Shown here in pieces: positions 14,066 through 26,948 of a DNA stretch of 64,000 nucleotides. The notes below the pieces were generated by a model, which worked only from the letters and a program-made list of their open reading frames with translations, was not told where the DNA came from and ran no database searches. How positions within the stretch are numbered: the stretch's first letter is position 1; each line of letters opens with the position of its first letter. This DNA is from Rotaria sordida (lineage: Eukaryota > Rotifera > Eurotatoria > Philodinida > Philodinidae). The stretch lies in contig CAJNOL010000260.1 of NCBI GenBank assembly GCA_905250125.1, positions 115,970 through 179,969 on the forward strand, given 5' to 3'. A program made the position numbers and the translations under genes.

Positions 14066-15757
14066 AGCACTAGAGACTGTTGTTTGGAGGAGTTATCAAT
14101 AAAAAAAAAACTAGCGTTAGGGAAATGACACAAAAAAGAACATTGACTTTCATTTCATGCATCTTAGGTTAAAAACTCGGAATAGAGGCATTCGTATTGA
14201 AAACTAAATAGTATATTCTGTAGACAATTCCTCAGGCTACAAAATCTCTTTCTACAGTTTATTTTGAACATGCCTAGATTTTTCAAGAAACTCGATTTAC
14301 TTTTTGTTAGCGACATGCCAGAGTACGAATATATAAACGAAAAAATACTCTCATAACCGAATGAGAAGTTTGAAACTAATTCCAAACAGTACAAATCCTT
14401 CTTCAGAATCTCTAGATGATAGTAAGACAAATAGTTTTAGTTTGTACTATAGAGTCCCTTCCGAAGTTTTCAGATTTTTTCTCGCTTGGTTAGCGAGATA
14501 TTCGCTAATTACTTTTTAATCAATGATTTAATGAACTAATTAAATTGAATTAAGAGTTAACTGGAAGAGTCAACTTTTTTACATGTGTCTATAATAGAGA
14601 TATTTAGCTAGACAAAAAAGTCCTTATAAAAAATCAAAATCAAATGAAAGGTTGGTATACACTGTTGTGCGTGAAATAGCTCACATATTCATTGAAGTTA
14701 TAGTTTTTGAATTAATTAAATGATTAAGAAAGAATCTTCTATTACATCCAAGACACTTTGTCTTTAGAGCCTTCACATATACGTAAGATTCTTCTATCAT
14801 AACGATAAGAATTGGGAAAACAATTGTTTGAAATAAGACGAACGGGTTACAATAAAAGCTACATAGTTTTGAACGTTAATGGAATTTGGAAAAAGTTCTT
14901 TTTCGATTATTCATTTTCAATCTCTAGTACATTTTTTCGCTGAATTTACCAATCATTTTTCTGGTCGCACCTTCTGAGAGCTGAAATAAAGCTTGTAGGA
15001 CAAAAATATCTCTCGACATTGGATAGGTTTCCGATGAAATCTATGTTGATGATGTGAAAAACAATCACCATGAAAATGATCAATGAATTCAGCGAAAAAA
15101 ACCTGTTGTAGACTAAAAGACAAGACAACTCATTTCAGAATAATACTAGATTTGTAACTTCCTTCTTATTCAGTTGATAGGTCTCCAATCACTAATTGCT
15201 ATTGTAATTTTCCGAGCTACATCTCTGATAAAAATTTCATGAAAAACAATTTCATCGCTGTCGAAATAAGAATTGAATATTTAGAACTCTGACATATGAC
15301 ATGTAGAGGTATCGACTATATATTTATATATTGTTAAGATCAGCCTTTTCCATTGATGAACCATGTAAAAACGTACGAGTTTTCGTGTAAACCAAAACTT
15401 ACTAAATGCTCTTCAAAGTAACAACGTTATATTATGGGAAAAATAATTGTATTAGCTCGAAGATATCTTTTTTTGCACTGAAAATATTACTAGATTATCA
15501 TTATTTGTATGAGAAGAGTTCTGATCTTGGAATAAAGCAAAGATAAATAATTAGTTTGACTTATTTTTCTTATGATTAACAAGATTCTTTCTCATTCATG
15601 AATATGCTTGAGTAGCCATTAAATTTGAAATATTCTCTATATAAAATATGATAACATGTCGACTATAATTTGTTGTATTCTTATTACACATACACTGACA
15701 AAAAAAGAGAAGATTTTATCTGTATTTTTGTTTTACAAAAAAACAAAAGTTAAAATA
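14066..15757. other. Non-coding AT-rich stretch downstream of the GPCR
   Basis: No gene, RNA or clear repeat is recognised between the gap and the end of the GPCR gene. Open frames are short and lack family motifs. It probably includes the GPCR 3' UTR close to 15757. Confidence 0.5.
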
Positions 15758-18700
15758 CTAATGTCTTCGAAATGGATTAATTAACTGTTTAAAACTTGTT
15801 CGAAAAGCAATTCCACAGAATGAATAAAGAAAAAAATTCATTGAATAAGATGCATATGCTATTAATTGTGTTAATAAAATTGCCATATAAAATAAATGTA
15901 TTGTTATTTGATCTTCAATTATTCCTTCATGTTGAAATGGAGATAATATTGTTGTATTATTTGTTTGATTATGAATTTCATTATTCGAAACAAAATTTAC
16001 TATTTCAGAAATAGTGATATTTCTAGTTGACTGATAAAGATCAGTTTTAATATGTTCATTGAATACTGGTACATCAATACTAGTATAAATTTTAAGTGCA
16101 ATAACAAATAAATGTGCTGGAGCATTAAGTATTAGGAAACAAGTTGAAACAAGAATAAGCATACGTGTAACACGTATTGATTGATATGTTCTTGTTGACA
16201 TTGTAGAGACGAATCCATTATCAGTCGATTGATATGATGATTTTCTTGATAATCCATAAGAAAATGAATGGGATATTGGATTTTTATAAACATGAGAAGT
16301 AAGTTTTGATAAACCAGATCGACGAAATCTGGATCGAAAATGAGGACGATTTGGTGATTTGTCAGAATGAGTTCGATTAAATGACTAAAGAGAATAACGA
16401 AGAAAAAAAAAAGAATTAGTTTGATAATGATTGTCTCAGTCGGTTGATGGAAGAATCCGGAGAATTTATTTGAAATAATTGAAGAAAATAGTCTTGTAAT
16501 TCAGAGTTATTCAACATTTCTTTTGTAATTATAATTTCTAGTAAGAAAAGATTTTTGATAAGGATTAAAGATATCCTTGAAGTTAAAGAAAGAGTACATA
16601 ATCTTTTGAAAATAAACTTATTTCCTATGGAAACGAGACGGAATGAATTTGTATTATCATAATTGAAACTTATTAATAAAAAGGAAATGATCGTCATTGG
16701 ACTAAATTCAAAAGATGACTATGACATAGTAAAATAAGATAATAGGATAAAGTTAAGAAGTAATCTTGACAAATATGAATAGAAGTAAATCTTACTGATT
16801 TAGAAAAGAAAAAGAAACTTTTTAAGACATATTTTATTTTTCCATTAGATTTCATGGTACCACTCTTTTTACACAATAATACTTATCTAAAAAGCTTTGG
16901 TATCTTTTTTATAATTTTAACAAAATTTACTTTGCCTTCAGTCTTCTTTATATATAACTTATATTCATAAAAAAATATGAGAAGTATGCAAAGTATGGTT
17001 AGAGTGCATACGAATGCAAATTAAGTTAAGCTTCGGACAAGAACAATGTGCAGTAGAGAGCTTGTAGTTCAATTATGCATATCCTAACCTGCAATGTAGG
17101 ATACAATTAAGATAATAAAATTTTTCTTAGACAAGTTATATTGTATGAAAAAAAGTTTATCCTATACTTCTCTATGAAATATATATTCTAAATTGTGTAA
17201 ACTCTTTCTATGTAATCTCATATAAAACCTCATAGGACATCTTATTTGAGTAGAAAACTATAAAAATTAATATAGAATGACATTCTAAATATTCTTACAA
17301 TTTTGATTAATATTATACTGAAGAGTTTGCTTAAAAATAATAATGTTTATCATGTTATTAGAATAATCAGACATACGCAGTAAAAAATATATAAATCTTT
17401 TGCTCAAAGTTGTTGTCAACATGAAGAAAAAATTTTGATTAATGAAACTAAAAATAGAAAGTCCATTGAAGACATGCGATGACTTTGTTTTTTTTTTGAC
17501 TTGAATTGTTGATGATATTTAGATATTTCTTAACATATGCAAGCAAATAATATATATTTTCAGTTTTTCTTTTCTCATAACTAATTTATATTTATAAATA
17601 ATAAATATTTACCAATGAGATTGATGGTTGCCGTTGTTGATATTTCATTTCTAATGATGGTAATTGATCTTCTTTTTTAAATTTTATTTCTATATTTTGA
17701 GTTTCATCCGTGTGAATATATGTACCACTAACATTTCTAGTATTTTTTTCTGTATCAAATGTATCATCTTGATGAAATATACTATCTTTAGTTTTTAATT
17801 TTTTTTTCTTTCTTAATAATGTTGATTGTATATTAATAGGTGAACGTGAATGTTGACGAATAAAATTTACAATAAGTATATTAAATATTAAAATAATAGA
17901 AAATGGTATAACAAAAGAAATAAAAGCATCAGCTATAAACCAACCAAGTTTCAATTCTTCATGACAATCTACATAAGTATTTTCATATGATAACATAAAA
18001 CAAAATATTAAACTTAATATAAATATAAATAAAAGAGAAATAAATGGTGACGAACGACGATGAACAGCAGTTTTAAATGGATAATGAACAGCTAAATAAC
18101 GTTGAATAGTAAATGAAACAGTATAACATGCTGATAAAAGTTCAGCTAAATGACTGAGAAATGATATTATTAAACAAAGATGATCAGAATTTCCTTTAAC
18201 AATATCATGAATTCCACGAATAATTAATGCAATATTAAAAAGAAGATCACTAAGAGCTAAAAAAATAAACATATGTTTTTTTTAATCATAATCCAGTAAA
18301 AGCACTGTTTCGATTATAATGCCAAAAAAAAAGATCAAAATAATAAATAGATTTAGGAAATTTTCATAAATTAAAAACGAATAAAAATCTCTACAATCGT
18401 TTATAAGTTTTTTTTTTGTGCAAAATAATCTAATTGTAATCGAAACAGAGTTTCACCGGACTTCTATGTCCGACTGTTCTATCTTGTAAACCCCTTCCCA
18501 GAATAGAAGCCTCTTCCTGATTATAAGGCCCCCTTGATTATCAGGCTTTCCTGGACGATCGCTCCATACAAATTTTGTGTTTTTTTCCAAGCGGAATCGA
18601 CCAAAATTCAGACCTGATTTGACGCGCCACAATACAAGACCCGAGACCTTTTATTACGGGGGAGTTTATTAAACTAATGTCGTTTGAAATATAATTATCT

Positions 18701-19703
18701 AATCCTTCAATTAATGCTTTTTTCGCATGAATTAATTGAATTCTGTACTATTCATTAGACATTTCTTTTTTTTTTTTTGTTTCTATATTTCCGTTTATTT
18801 TTAGTTGAGTTATTTTAAACAAAATATATACTAAAAATTTTCTTTGCATGTTAAATGAAAACTTTCTCGGACAAATAATTTTCTTTATATAGTACTTGAT
18901 TATTTTAATTAATAATGATTATCATTTTAAGTCAAGATGTAACATTCATTGAATACCAACAAAGACATTTTTTTATCATATTTTTATCAAAATAATATAA
19001 AAAAAAAAAGTAAAATAAAATCCAAGTTCTATGAGAATTTTTCTGATTTTTTTCTTCTACTACGCAATTATATGTTCTTATTCATGAGCAAATATAAATC
19101 ATTGATATATTATTTACGCGATTGTTTTTTTTGTTTTGTTATTCTGTAAGCAAATTATAAATAATTTTATTTTTATCATGTATAATACGAAAATTAAAAA
19201 AAAATAATCTATGTAAATCAGATATCGTTCACACGCAATGAATATTTAATCAGTTCTTTGAAATACTGATTAAAATCATTCTCATGAAATGAAAATGATT
19301 AGGCTTTGAAAGTGCTAGGCTTTGTATTTATTAATATATTCAATGTTTTTTTTTGAAGGTAGAAAAAATATATTTAAGTTAACTATAAATAAATATTCTT
19401 ATTTATATGTATTAAATAAACGAAATATTAAATTTGAGAATTAGTCTGTTATATTAAATGATACATACCTAATGCAATTAATGTCCATTTATTTTTCAAA
19501 TTTTTTGTTATAGAATGTTTTGATAAAAGAACAATAGTTGATGTATTAGTAATAAAACCAATACTAGCTATTAAAAAAATATATGGAAATGAAATTTTAA
19601 CAAGAATATTATGAATTATTCGAAATTGATGATAATATAAAGGATATTTAACTGATAATGTTAATGTTGTTGATATTATTGTTGATGTTTCAACTATTGC
19701 CAT
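15758..19703 (-). CDS. Rhodopsin-family G-protein-coupled receptor (peptide-receptor type)
   Basis: Three exons on the minus strand, phase-consistent: 19703-19469, 18256-17613, 16384-15758, giving about 501 aa. Seen: TM1 with IGFITNTSTIVLLSK (the conserved TM1 Asn), TM2 LALSDLLFNIALI (LxxxD), TM3 ending TIQRYLAVHYPF (QRY in place of DRY), TM4-TM5, a long intracellular loop 3 rich in Ser/Lys/Asp, TM6 RMLILVSTCFLILNAPAHLF, TM7 SYSMNFFLYSFCG (variant of NPxxY) and a short tail. Family knowledge: this TM7 form and the NAPAH in TM6 are common in invertebrate FMRFamide-like or orphan peptide receptors. The ligand cannot be read from the sequence. It acts at the plasma membrane through heterotrimeric G proteins. 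Introns are 1.21 and 1.23 kb, long for this region. The start was chosen as the first ATG giving an extracellular N terminus before TM1. Confidence 0.85.
18449..18665. other. GC-richer island inside GPCR intron 1
   Basis: About 215 bp of clearly higher G+C than its surroundings, starting with the palindrome CGGACTTCTATGTCCG (about 18457-18472). Short flanking sequences, CTGTTTCGATTATAA at about 18307 and its near reverse complement at about 18434-18448, form an inverted pair upstream of it. It looks like an inserted element fragment. No coding sense or family is recognised. Confidence 0.35.
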
Positions 19704-21837
19704 AATAAAAATGATGCAGTTGTTGTTACTTCGTACTAAATTATACTGTTACGTTAGAATACAATAATAAACCGTAGTTCTAATAATAAGTCTTTTTTTC
19801 TTCCTTATTCTTGACTATTGACTGATGCTTTTATTGAGATTTTCGCTCTTATATTTTTATTCTTTCTGCTTTTCTTTTTCTATGTTAACCTATGAAGTGT
19901 TAGTGTAGACCTATCATTGATAGTTCTATATAAATAATTATTCTTACCAAATGTATCGAATAAAGTATGGCTCTTGTCCACAAAAAGTCGATTATTTCAA
20001 GTTTAGTTAAGAAAGTTGAACGTTTTTGGAAATGAGTATTTTTGCATATTAATATGATGAATAAATGTTGTTTTTGAATTTCTGTTGTATACTTCTTGAA
20101 AGAAATATGATAGTCGATGAATGTTTATCACGTTATCATACTTTCTAATTTTTGTCTCTAATTATCGATAAATGACTTATAGTTCAAAATTATCCTAGAA
20201 CACGAAATCAAAGACAAGATCTAGAATAATATTTCAGAAAAAATATAACTTCTACTGATATATAAAACTCTTACTCATTTTGATTCAATTACCCTATATA
20301 TCAGCTATAAAATATTATTTTCTTTAATAATTCACTTAGTTATATGAAAACCATATTCATCATTATCTCGTCTGTCTATATTACAGATATCACGTGTTAG
20401 CTAATCTATTTTATTACAAATCGAAGAAGTTTGATAAGTCTTTGATTAGCTTTGAGAGTTACCCGAAGTAAGCCATAAGCTTTGATATTGAAAGAGTTTA
20501 AGAAGATATTTTCTTTAAGCGAAAAGAATTACAAAAAGAAAAGAAATCGCATATCTATACATGAATATATATATAGATATAGATATATGATTTACAAAAA
20601 TAACTCGACTAAAAAGTACTTTGATAGATCACGAAAGTGTCAACAAGATTTCTCTCATATATCGGAACAGTAAAGATAACAAAAAAAATAACATGTAGAA
20701 CAAGGAATTCATTTATTTATAAATCTTTGATAAATTAGTCAATTAAATATGTCTTTAAATTTATTTAAGTAAAAAGTAAATTAGAACTTAATCTTATTCA
20801 TTTTTCTTGATGCATGAAGATTAATTAAAATATTTGCGTATATTCATTATAATCAAAGCATACTTATTTGACTTGAAAGCTTTTTTTTACATATCATGAC
20901 TAATCTTTTACTCGTCAACAGTCGTATATATTAATGAGAAAACTAAGTTCTATATATAGAATATATGTGCCGATAAAATATTATACCTATGGTCTATATT
21001 GTCATACGCATTATTAATTCTACTTTGATGAATAAATTTATTTTATCCCGAGTTTCATGCAACACCTATCATGCATCTGTTCTGTGCTTTACAAGACTTA
21101 CTTTTATCTTCCTGGACCTTAGTCATCCCAAAGGTAATTTTTTGTTATATGCTAGGATAGTGAGTCTATCTTTTATTAATATTAATAGCAACCAAGAGAA
21201 AAAGTGCATATTAAATAAATGAAGCAAAAAATTATAGTGTTGTAGATGTTGATAAATGATATATTATATGATAGAATTCTGATTATAATAAGAATCATAT
21301 ACATACAATCAAAGTCCCTTTTTTTACGTATTAATTTTCATCAAAAATGTAAATGTGAAAGAAAAATTCTAACATACTTATTTTTTCTTTCCTTTGAATT
21401 ATTTTTCGTGCGAAAAAATTGGGTTACAAATATTTTGAACTAATATTTCGATGCGACAGATGTCATTCTTTAAAGAAAAAAAAATGTCATATATCGTTCT
21501 ACTCGTTATTTACATTTGTGTTTTGATTCTAAAAATACAAAGTCACAATTGATAGAAGTATAATGGAATTAAGGATGATAGCATTAGTAGAATTACTCAA
21601 ATAGATTTCAGAGCTGAGCAAGTCAAGTTCTAATAGATTCTTCCATTATTAAATCAACTTATTTTCGAATATCAAGAAGAAAAGATTAGAAGTAGACTAA
21701 AGAACACAAGAAGTTCGTTGAGTACAAAGAAACAAGCAATCGATTCAATCATATAATTATTCATGTCTTTTATCAATTCTATAGAAAATTTATTAGAAAG
21801 TCATACTATCCATGTAGCCGATTTTGTGAAATAATAT
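19704..21837. other. AT-rich intergenic region, nothing recognised
   Basis: It lies upstream of the GPCR. Only AT-rich sequence and short simple repeats are seen, such as the ATATAGATATAG run at about 20567-20586. No gene is supported. Confidence 0.5.
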
Positions 21838-22056
21838 ACATTGTAATGCATTATTTTCCAAAAGAAATGCAATGGACGCAATTACATGATAATGCAATCC
21901 ATTTCATGCATTATAATGCATTTCTTAATTCAATTCATTGCAATGGATGACCACTTCAATGCATTACACTGCATTAAATAGGTTGCATTATCATATAATT
22001 GCATACATTAAATTTTTTCAATGCATTACAATGCATTCAAAACTGCATGCATGCTC
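21838..22056. repeat. TGCATT/AATGCA-rich degenerate repeat
   Basis: About 220 bp in which AATGCATT, TGCAAT and ATTGCA words recur more than a dozen times in both orientations, for example ATTGTAATGCATTATTTTCC, CATTATAATGCATTTC and CAATGCATTACAATGCATTC. This makes a loose, largely palindromic minisatellite. It lies just before the 66-bp satellite. Confidence 0.65.
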
Positions 22057-22144
22057 ATGGATACAGATGTCAACCCCACTTAACCCATTTTTCATTATAT
22101 TTATCCTTGACTTAAATAGTATTTAGACATTTGATAACTATTCA

Positions 22145-22726
22145 AACCCAATTAACCACAACAATATTCAAAAACAAAGGATCAAGAATATATTCCTATG
22201 CACATGATAGGAAACACACAAAACCACAATGTTCAACAACGGATAACTATGCACATATTTCTATTCATGTGGTAGGAAATAAACGAAGAACAATGTTGAA
22301 AAGCAAATAACTGAGCTCATTCCTATTCATATGGTAGGAAATAAACGAAAAACAATACTCCGAAACAAATAACTATGCGCATATTCCTATTCACATGATA
22401 GGAAACACACCAAAAAAACAATATTCAAAAACAAATAACTAGGAACAGATTCCTATTCATATGGCAGGAAGTACGTGAAAAACAGTATTCAAAAACAAAC
22501 AAGTACCAAAACATACCTATTCCTATGGAAGGAAATAAACAAAAAATAATGTTCAGCAACAAAAAAGCTACAAACATATTCCTATTTAAATTGAAGGAAA
22601 TAAACGAAAAACGACATTCAACAAAAAGTCGCCATAGCAACTTCTTATCTGTGTAATACGAAATAAACGAAAAATATAATTCAACAAGAAATAACTATGA
22701 ACATATTTCTATTCATGTGATAGTAA
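22145..22726 (+). repeat. Tandem satellite, about nine ~66-bp units
   Basis: Diverged units share the core CCTATTCATATGGTAGGAAA, then TAAACGAAAAACAAT and TTCAAAAACAAATAACTATG. Cores occur near 22193, 22258, 22322, 22386, 22452, 22519, 22580, 22646 and 22709, spaced about 61-68 bp. The last unit is interrupted at the TA where the foldback element begins. Confidence 0.85.
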
Positions 22727-24352
22727 GGTACACGGAAATCAAAGTTGCAGTGAAATTTTTTATTTTTATACACCATTCGAAAGAGAATTTCAAGGCGGTC
22801 AAGAATATGTGTGCCTTGCGTTTTCGTAACCTTTCTTCCGGTTGAAAAATTGAAAAAATTCGGAACGTGTCGAAAACTAGTAATTTGAGAACTTTTGATA
22901 GATTTCTTCTCTTTTTAAATATGTTACAAGATAGAATCTTCTAACTTAGTTTTTCTCATTCGTCATAGAAAACTGAATAAGAAACTGGTTTTAAACCATT
23001 TTTAGAACAAAGCATTTGCTCACAAAATAATTTCCCAAGACCCATGCTCAAAAACCGGAACTTAATTTTGCAAGTCTATCACAGGTGTTTTCAGAAATGT
23101 TAGAGCCAATATTTTTACATGGTTAGATCGAGTAGATGTGTAACTTCAAAGTTACGAAGAGATTTCTTAAAAATTCCTTTTTCTCACTGAGAAAAATCAA
23201 TTTTACTGAGGATACCTCAAAATCGGCCAGATGATTTTCGGTTATTCTTTTCTGTTCTCTCCCAACATTGTCAAAATATACTCAGATAGGTTAAAATTGA
23301 TGCCCAATCCAACAGACATACTTTCGAGAGCTTTAGAGATTTTCTGAAAAGCTTCCAGACGAGCTTTGAAATGCACTTGAAATTATTGAAAAGATTCTGG
23401 AAATGTTTATTGGTTTATAGAGATGGTCAGTCATATGCGGAAGTAATGAAGATGTTCTTTGGTACTAAATGTGATGGAACAGTTCAAACCCATACACGTA
23501 TTAGTAACAGTAACTTAAACGTTTAGTTTGTGATTTTAAAATGATGATTTTTTTCTTCTTGTTTTCATTTGTGATTTTCATTGTGACTATGTTGGAATAA
23601 ATATACCAGTAGATACTTTAACGAACAGAAAATATTTTGCTTCCACTTCAGTTGCATCTATGCAGTTCGGAACCCAATAAACTACGTGCTCTTGGCTGAA
23701 AGACCTTCTAGAAATCTTTTGAAAACCTTCCAGAAAACTTCTAAAGATCTCCGAAGCATATCTGTTGGGTTGGGCATCAATTTTAACCTATTTGAGTATA
23801 TTTTGACTATGTTGGGAGAGAACAGAAAAGAATAACCGAAAATCATCTGGCCGATTTTGAGGTATCCTCAGTAAAATTGATTTTTCTCAGTGAGGAAAAG
23901 GAATTTTTGAGAAATCTCTTCGTAACTTTGAAGCTACACATCTACTCGATCTACCCATGTAAAAATATTGGCTCTAACATTTCTAAAAACATCTGTGATA
24001 GACTTGCAAAATTAAGTTCCGGTTTTTGAGCATGAGTCTCGGGAAACTATTTTGTGAGCCAATGCTTTGTTCTAAAAATGGTTTAAAACCAGTTTCTTAT
24101 TCAGTTTTCTATGACGAATGAGAAAAACTAAGTTAGAAGATTCTATCTTGTAACATATTTAAAAAGAAAAGAAATCTATCAAAAGTTCTCAAATTACTAG
24201 TTTTCGACACGTTCCGAATATTTTCAATTTTTCAACCGGAAGAAAGGTTTAGGAAAACGCAAGGCACACATATTCTTGATCGCCTTGAAATTCTCTATCG
24301 AATGGTGTATAAAAATAAAAAGTTTCACTGCAACTTTGATTTCCGTGCACCT
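22727..24352. mobile_element. Large foldback DNA transposon with ~630-bp inverted arms
   Basis: The left end AGGTACACGGAAATCAAAGT (22727) and the reverse complement of the right end, AGGTGCACGGAAATCAAAGT (24352), begin arms of about 630 bp (22727-about 23360 and about 23720-24352). By eye the arms are about 95% identical. A TA dinucleotide flanks each end (22725-22726, 24353-24354), fitting the TA target of Tc1/mariner-like elements. The unique centre is only about 360 bp and shows no transposase, so the element must be mobilised in trans. The high arm identity suggests fairly recent activity or arm conversion. Confidence 0.85.
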
Positions 24353-24585
24353 TAAATTTGAAAATTTATTTTATCTAATCTATGAATCGGTAAAAGTTCT
24401 TGAACTTTGGTTGAGAATTGAATTCTTTTATTTGAAGTTCTAATCTAACAAAATAATTTGTAATTTGAAGAAAAGTACATAGTACTGAATCGAATACATT
24501 GCATGAATGACAATCTTACATTTCATAAATATGACTCAAGAAAAGTATGAGTATTTTTATTCTCGAAGGATTCTTAGAAACACTT

Positions 24586-24650
24586 TGTGGATGTGGGTAT
24601 TCGTGTTGGCTAATGAGTCTGGAGAAAGATAATACCCATATTCACATCCT
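24586..24650. repeat. Telomere-like mini-palindrome C
   Basis: G-rich GTGGATGTGGGTATTCGTGT is followed by a spacer containing TCTGGAGAAAGA and then C-rich AATACCCATATTCACATCC. It has the same G-then-C architecture as the tracts at 12699, 58514 and 60513. Confidence 0.5.
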
Positions 24651-26191
24651 AATTGATCACATTTTCATTATGATATTTTATTTATACATGCATATACTTA
24701 GTATTATTACAATTTTTTAACAGATATATCAACTGACATTTTATTGTATTCTTTAATCAATAAAATTGATCACATTATCCTTTTAGTCAATTATGTGTAC
24801 AAATGGTTATAGCTTATATTTTTACTAGAAACAAGTCAATTGATTTTTTTTTCATGAAAATAAAAATCTATCGTATAATTGATGTTTATCTAGGGATCAT
24901 TCTTTTGATCTAATGGCATAATCAAGGATAAGCTAGACTGGACGCCGACCAACCACTTGAAGAAAGAAAAAACGTAATAATTGCCAACATCGATACTATT
25001 TTGCATAAATTTCACGCGAGATCCTAGAGTACTGCCCTACCATCCACCGTCTGATAGTTATGGCACTATGTTGATGATCGATGAAACGATATTTCTAATT
25101 ATATGAATGTTCATTAAAAATTCTCTACAAAAAATAACATAATGTATAGTGATGCAACTTGGCGCATTTTGCTATGTTAAGATGCAAATCATATCACTTT
25201 AAATGTGATACTTATATTCATTGATTCCTATTTTTTTAAACGTAGATATTTTCTGATAACCAATTGATCGAGAATAGTTATTATATTGCCTAGTAAAATC
25301 TGTCATCTACTACAAGAAAGATGCGTTTCCAACTAGATGCGATTGCAGCTAAATAAGTAAAAATAATTTTCCAAGAGAAACAATTTAAACGTATTGTTAA
25401 AGATAAGTAGCTCACATATTTTCACGTCATATATTAATATTCATGCCATTTATTTTGTTGGCATATAAATTTTTTACTTTTAAGTTCTTTTTTTGTACTC
25501 ATTCAAGTCAACAAAAAAAAAGAGTGTAAGAAATAATCGAATAAAAATCGATCATCGACTTTACTATCATGAAAATCATAGAGTAAGATTTATTTTGTTT
25601 TAACACTCATAAGGGAACTATTTTAGTATTTAAAGTCTAATAATGCGTTAATTTATCAATGAATACATAATCAAAGTCTTTGTTCTATTTAAATGAATAC
25701 TAATGTTATTATTAGATATAATTTTTGTTGGTATCTTGCTTGAAATATTCTGTTTGTTTGAACAAAATAGACGGCATGAGTTATTAAATTTATATTTACT
25801 AGATTCTTTGTAAATTCTAACAGATTTGATAAAATTTGATCATGACTCTTGAATGATATCATAGAATCGAATAAATAAAGTCAGAAAAACATAACATTTG
25901 ATGGCATGAAAATCATTACGACATGTACTGAAATTTTTTTATTGACAAGTACCTACATCTGTTGATGATCTCTAATTGATTGGTTGTAAAACTCAACCGT
26001 TCAGACATTTTGTTGATTTGTTTTTTTCTTTTATTTATGAGTGGCTCATTATAAGGGAAACTTTGTACGTCATTTATTCCTTCTTCTTCTTCTTCTAGAT
26101 TCCAAGCTTCTTATCGTACTTTTTTTATAAATATCGAAGCATTTTTTGAACTCAACAACACACATTACGTATAAATCTTTAAGAAAGGACA
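24651..26191. other. Upstream region of eIF1A
   Basis: Mostly AT-rich. A short GC-richer patch at about 24920-25080 is of unknown origin; two of its frames read open for about 20-30 codons without a recognisable motif. A pyrimidine tract (TTCTTCTTCTTCTTCTAG) ends at 26098, 93 nt before the eIF1A ATG, and could be a cis or trans splice acceptor. Confidence 0.4.
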
Positions 26192-26948
26192 ATGCCGAAA
26201 AATAAAGGAAAAGGTGGTAAAAATCGTCGTCGTGGTAAAAATGAAAACGATGATGTCAAACGGGAATTAATACTTAAAGAAGAAGGTCAATCTTATGCCC
26301 AAGTTACACGTATTTTGGGTAATGGTCATTTGGAAGCGTTCTGTTTCGATATTGCAGGTGGAAAAAAACGTTTATGCCACATTCGTGGTAAATTACGTAA
26401 AAAACAATGGATCAATCAAGGAGATGTTATTCTTGTTGGATTACGAGACTATCAAGATGATAAAGCTGATGTTATTATGAGATATCTAGGTAGGATAATA
26501 TTCATTTTAATAAATGAATTAAATAGTAAAAAAAAAATTTTTATTTTTCTTAGCTGATGAAGCTCGTGAATTAAAACGTATGCATGAAATACCGGACAAT
26601 ATCAATATAACTGAAACATCAACAACTAATACCGATGGATTAGATGATGTCGTATTCGATGAACGTTATAATAATGAAGTATCAGACGATGAAGAAAATG
26701 GATTACCAAGAAATACAAATGGTCGAACAGGAAATCATGAAAGCCCATCGGACGAAGAATCAAATGATGACGAAGAAGATGGCAATCAATATTATAATCC
26801 AAATCGAATGCCAAAAAAGACTGGAAATTTGAATGCAGGAAATTTATTAGGAACTAAAAAAGAGACAGGCAAAGGTGCACGTAACGATCGACGACAAGTT
26901 GTATCAGGATCGGATTCTGATGGACATGATGATCTGGCACATATTTGA
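26192..26948 (+). CDS. EIF1A: Translation initiation factor eIF1A
   Basis: Two exons (26192-26489, 26554-26948) encode about 230 aa. The start [20 protein letters not shown] is almost the textbook eIF1A N-terminal tail. The OB fold follows, with [24 protein letters not shown] and [19 protein letters not shown], then ADEARELK. eIF1A binds the ribosomal A site, promotes scanning and start-codon choice with eIF1, and recruits eIF5B. The acidic C-terminal part here is about 85 residues longer than in animals such as human (144 aa). It carries several acidic clusters ([17 protein letters not shown]) and ends DDLAHI instead of DIDDI. Only one gene copy is in the window. Identification is secure; the role of the long tail is unknown. 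Confidence 0.97.

Noticed and set aside
13702-14133. Open frames spanning the N run on both strands
   Set aside because: Frames through N are artefacts of the gap.
15796-16014. Plus-strand frame opposite the GPCR last exon
   Set aside because: Antisense shadow of a well-supported exon.
20567-20586. TATAGATATAG repeat and other short AT microsatellites (27070-27105, 34401-34425)
   Set aside because: Ordinary simple repeats in an AT-rich genome; noted but not interesting in themselves.
22425-22640. 71-codon minus-strand frame with a repeated pattern
   Set aside because: It lies in the 66-bp satellite; periodic translation explains the apparent motifs.
24920-25080. Possible retroelement or gene fragment in a GC-richer patch
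   Set aside because: Two frames are open for only 20-30 codons and match no motif I know. Not enough for a call.
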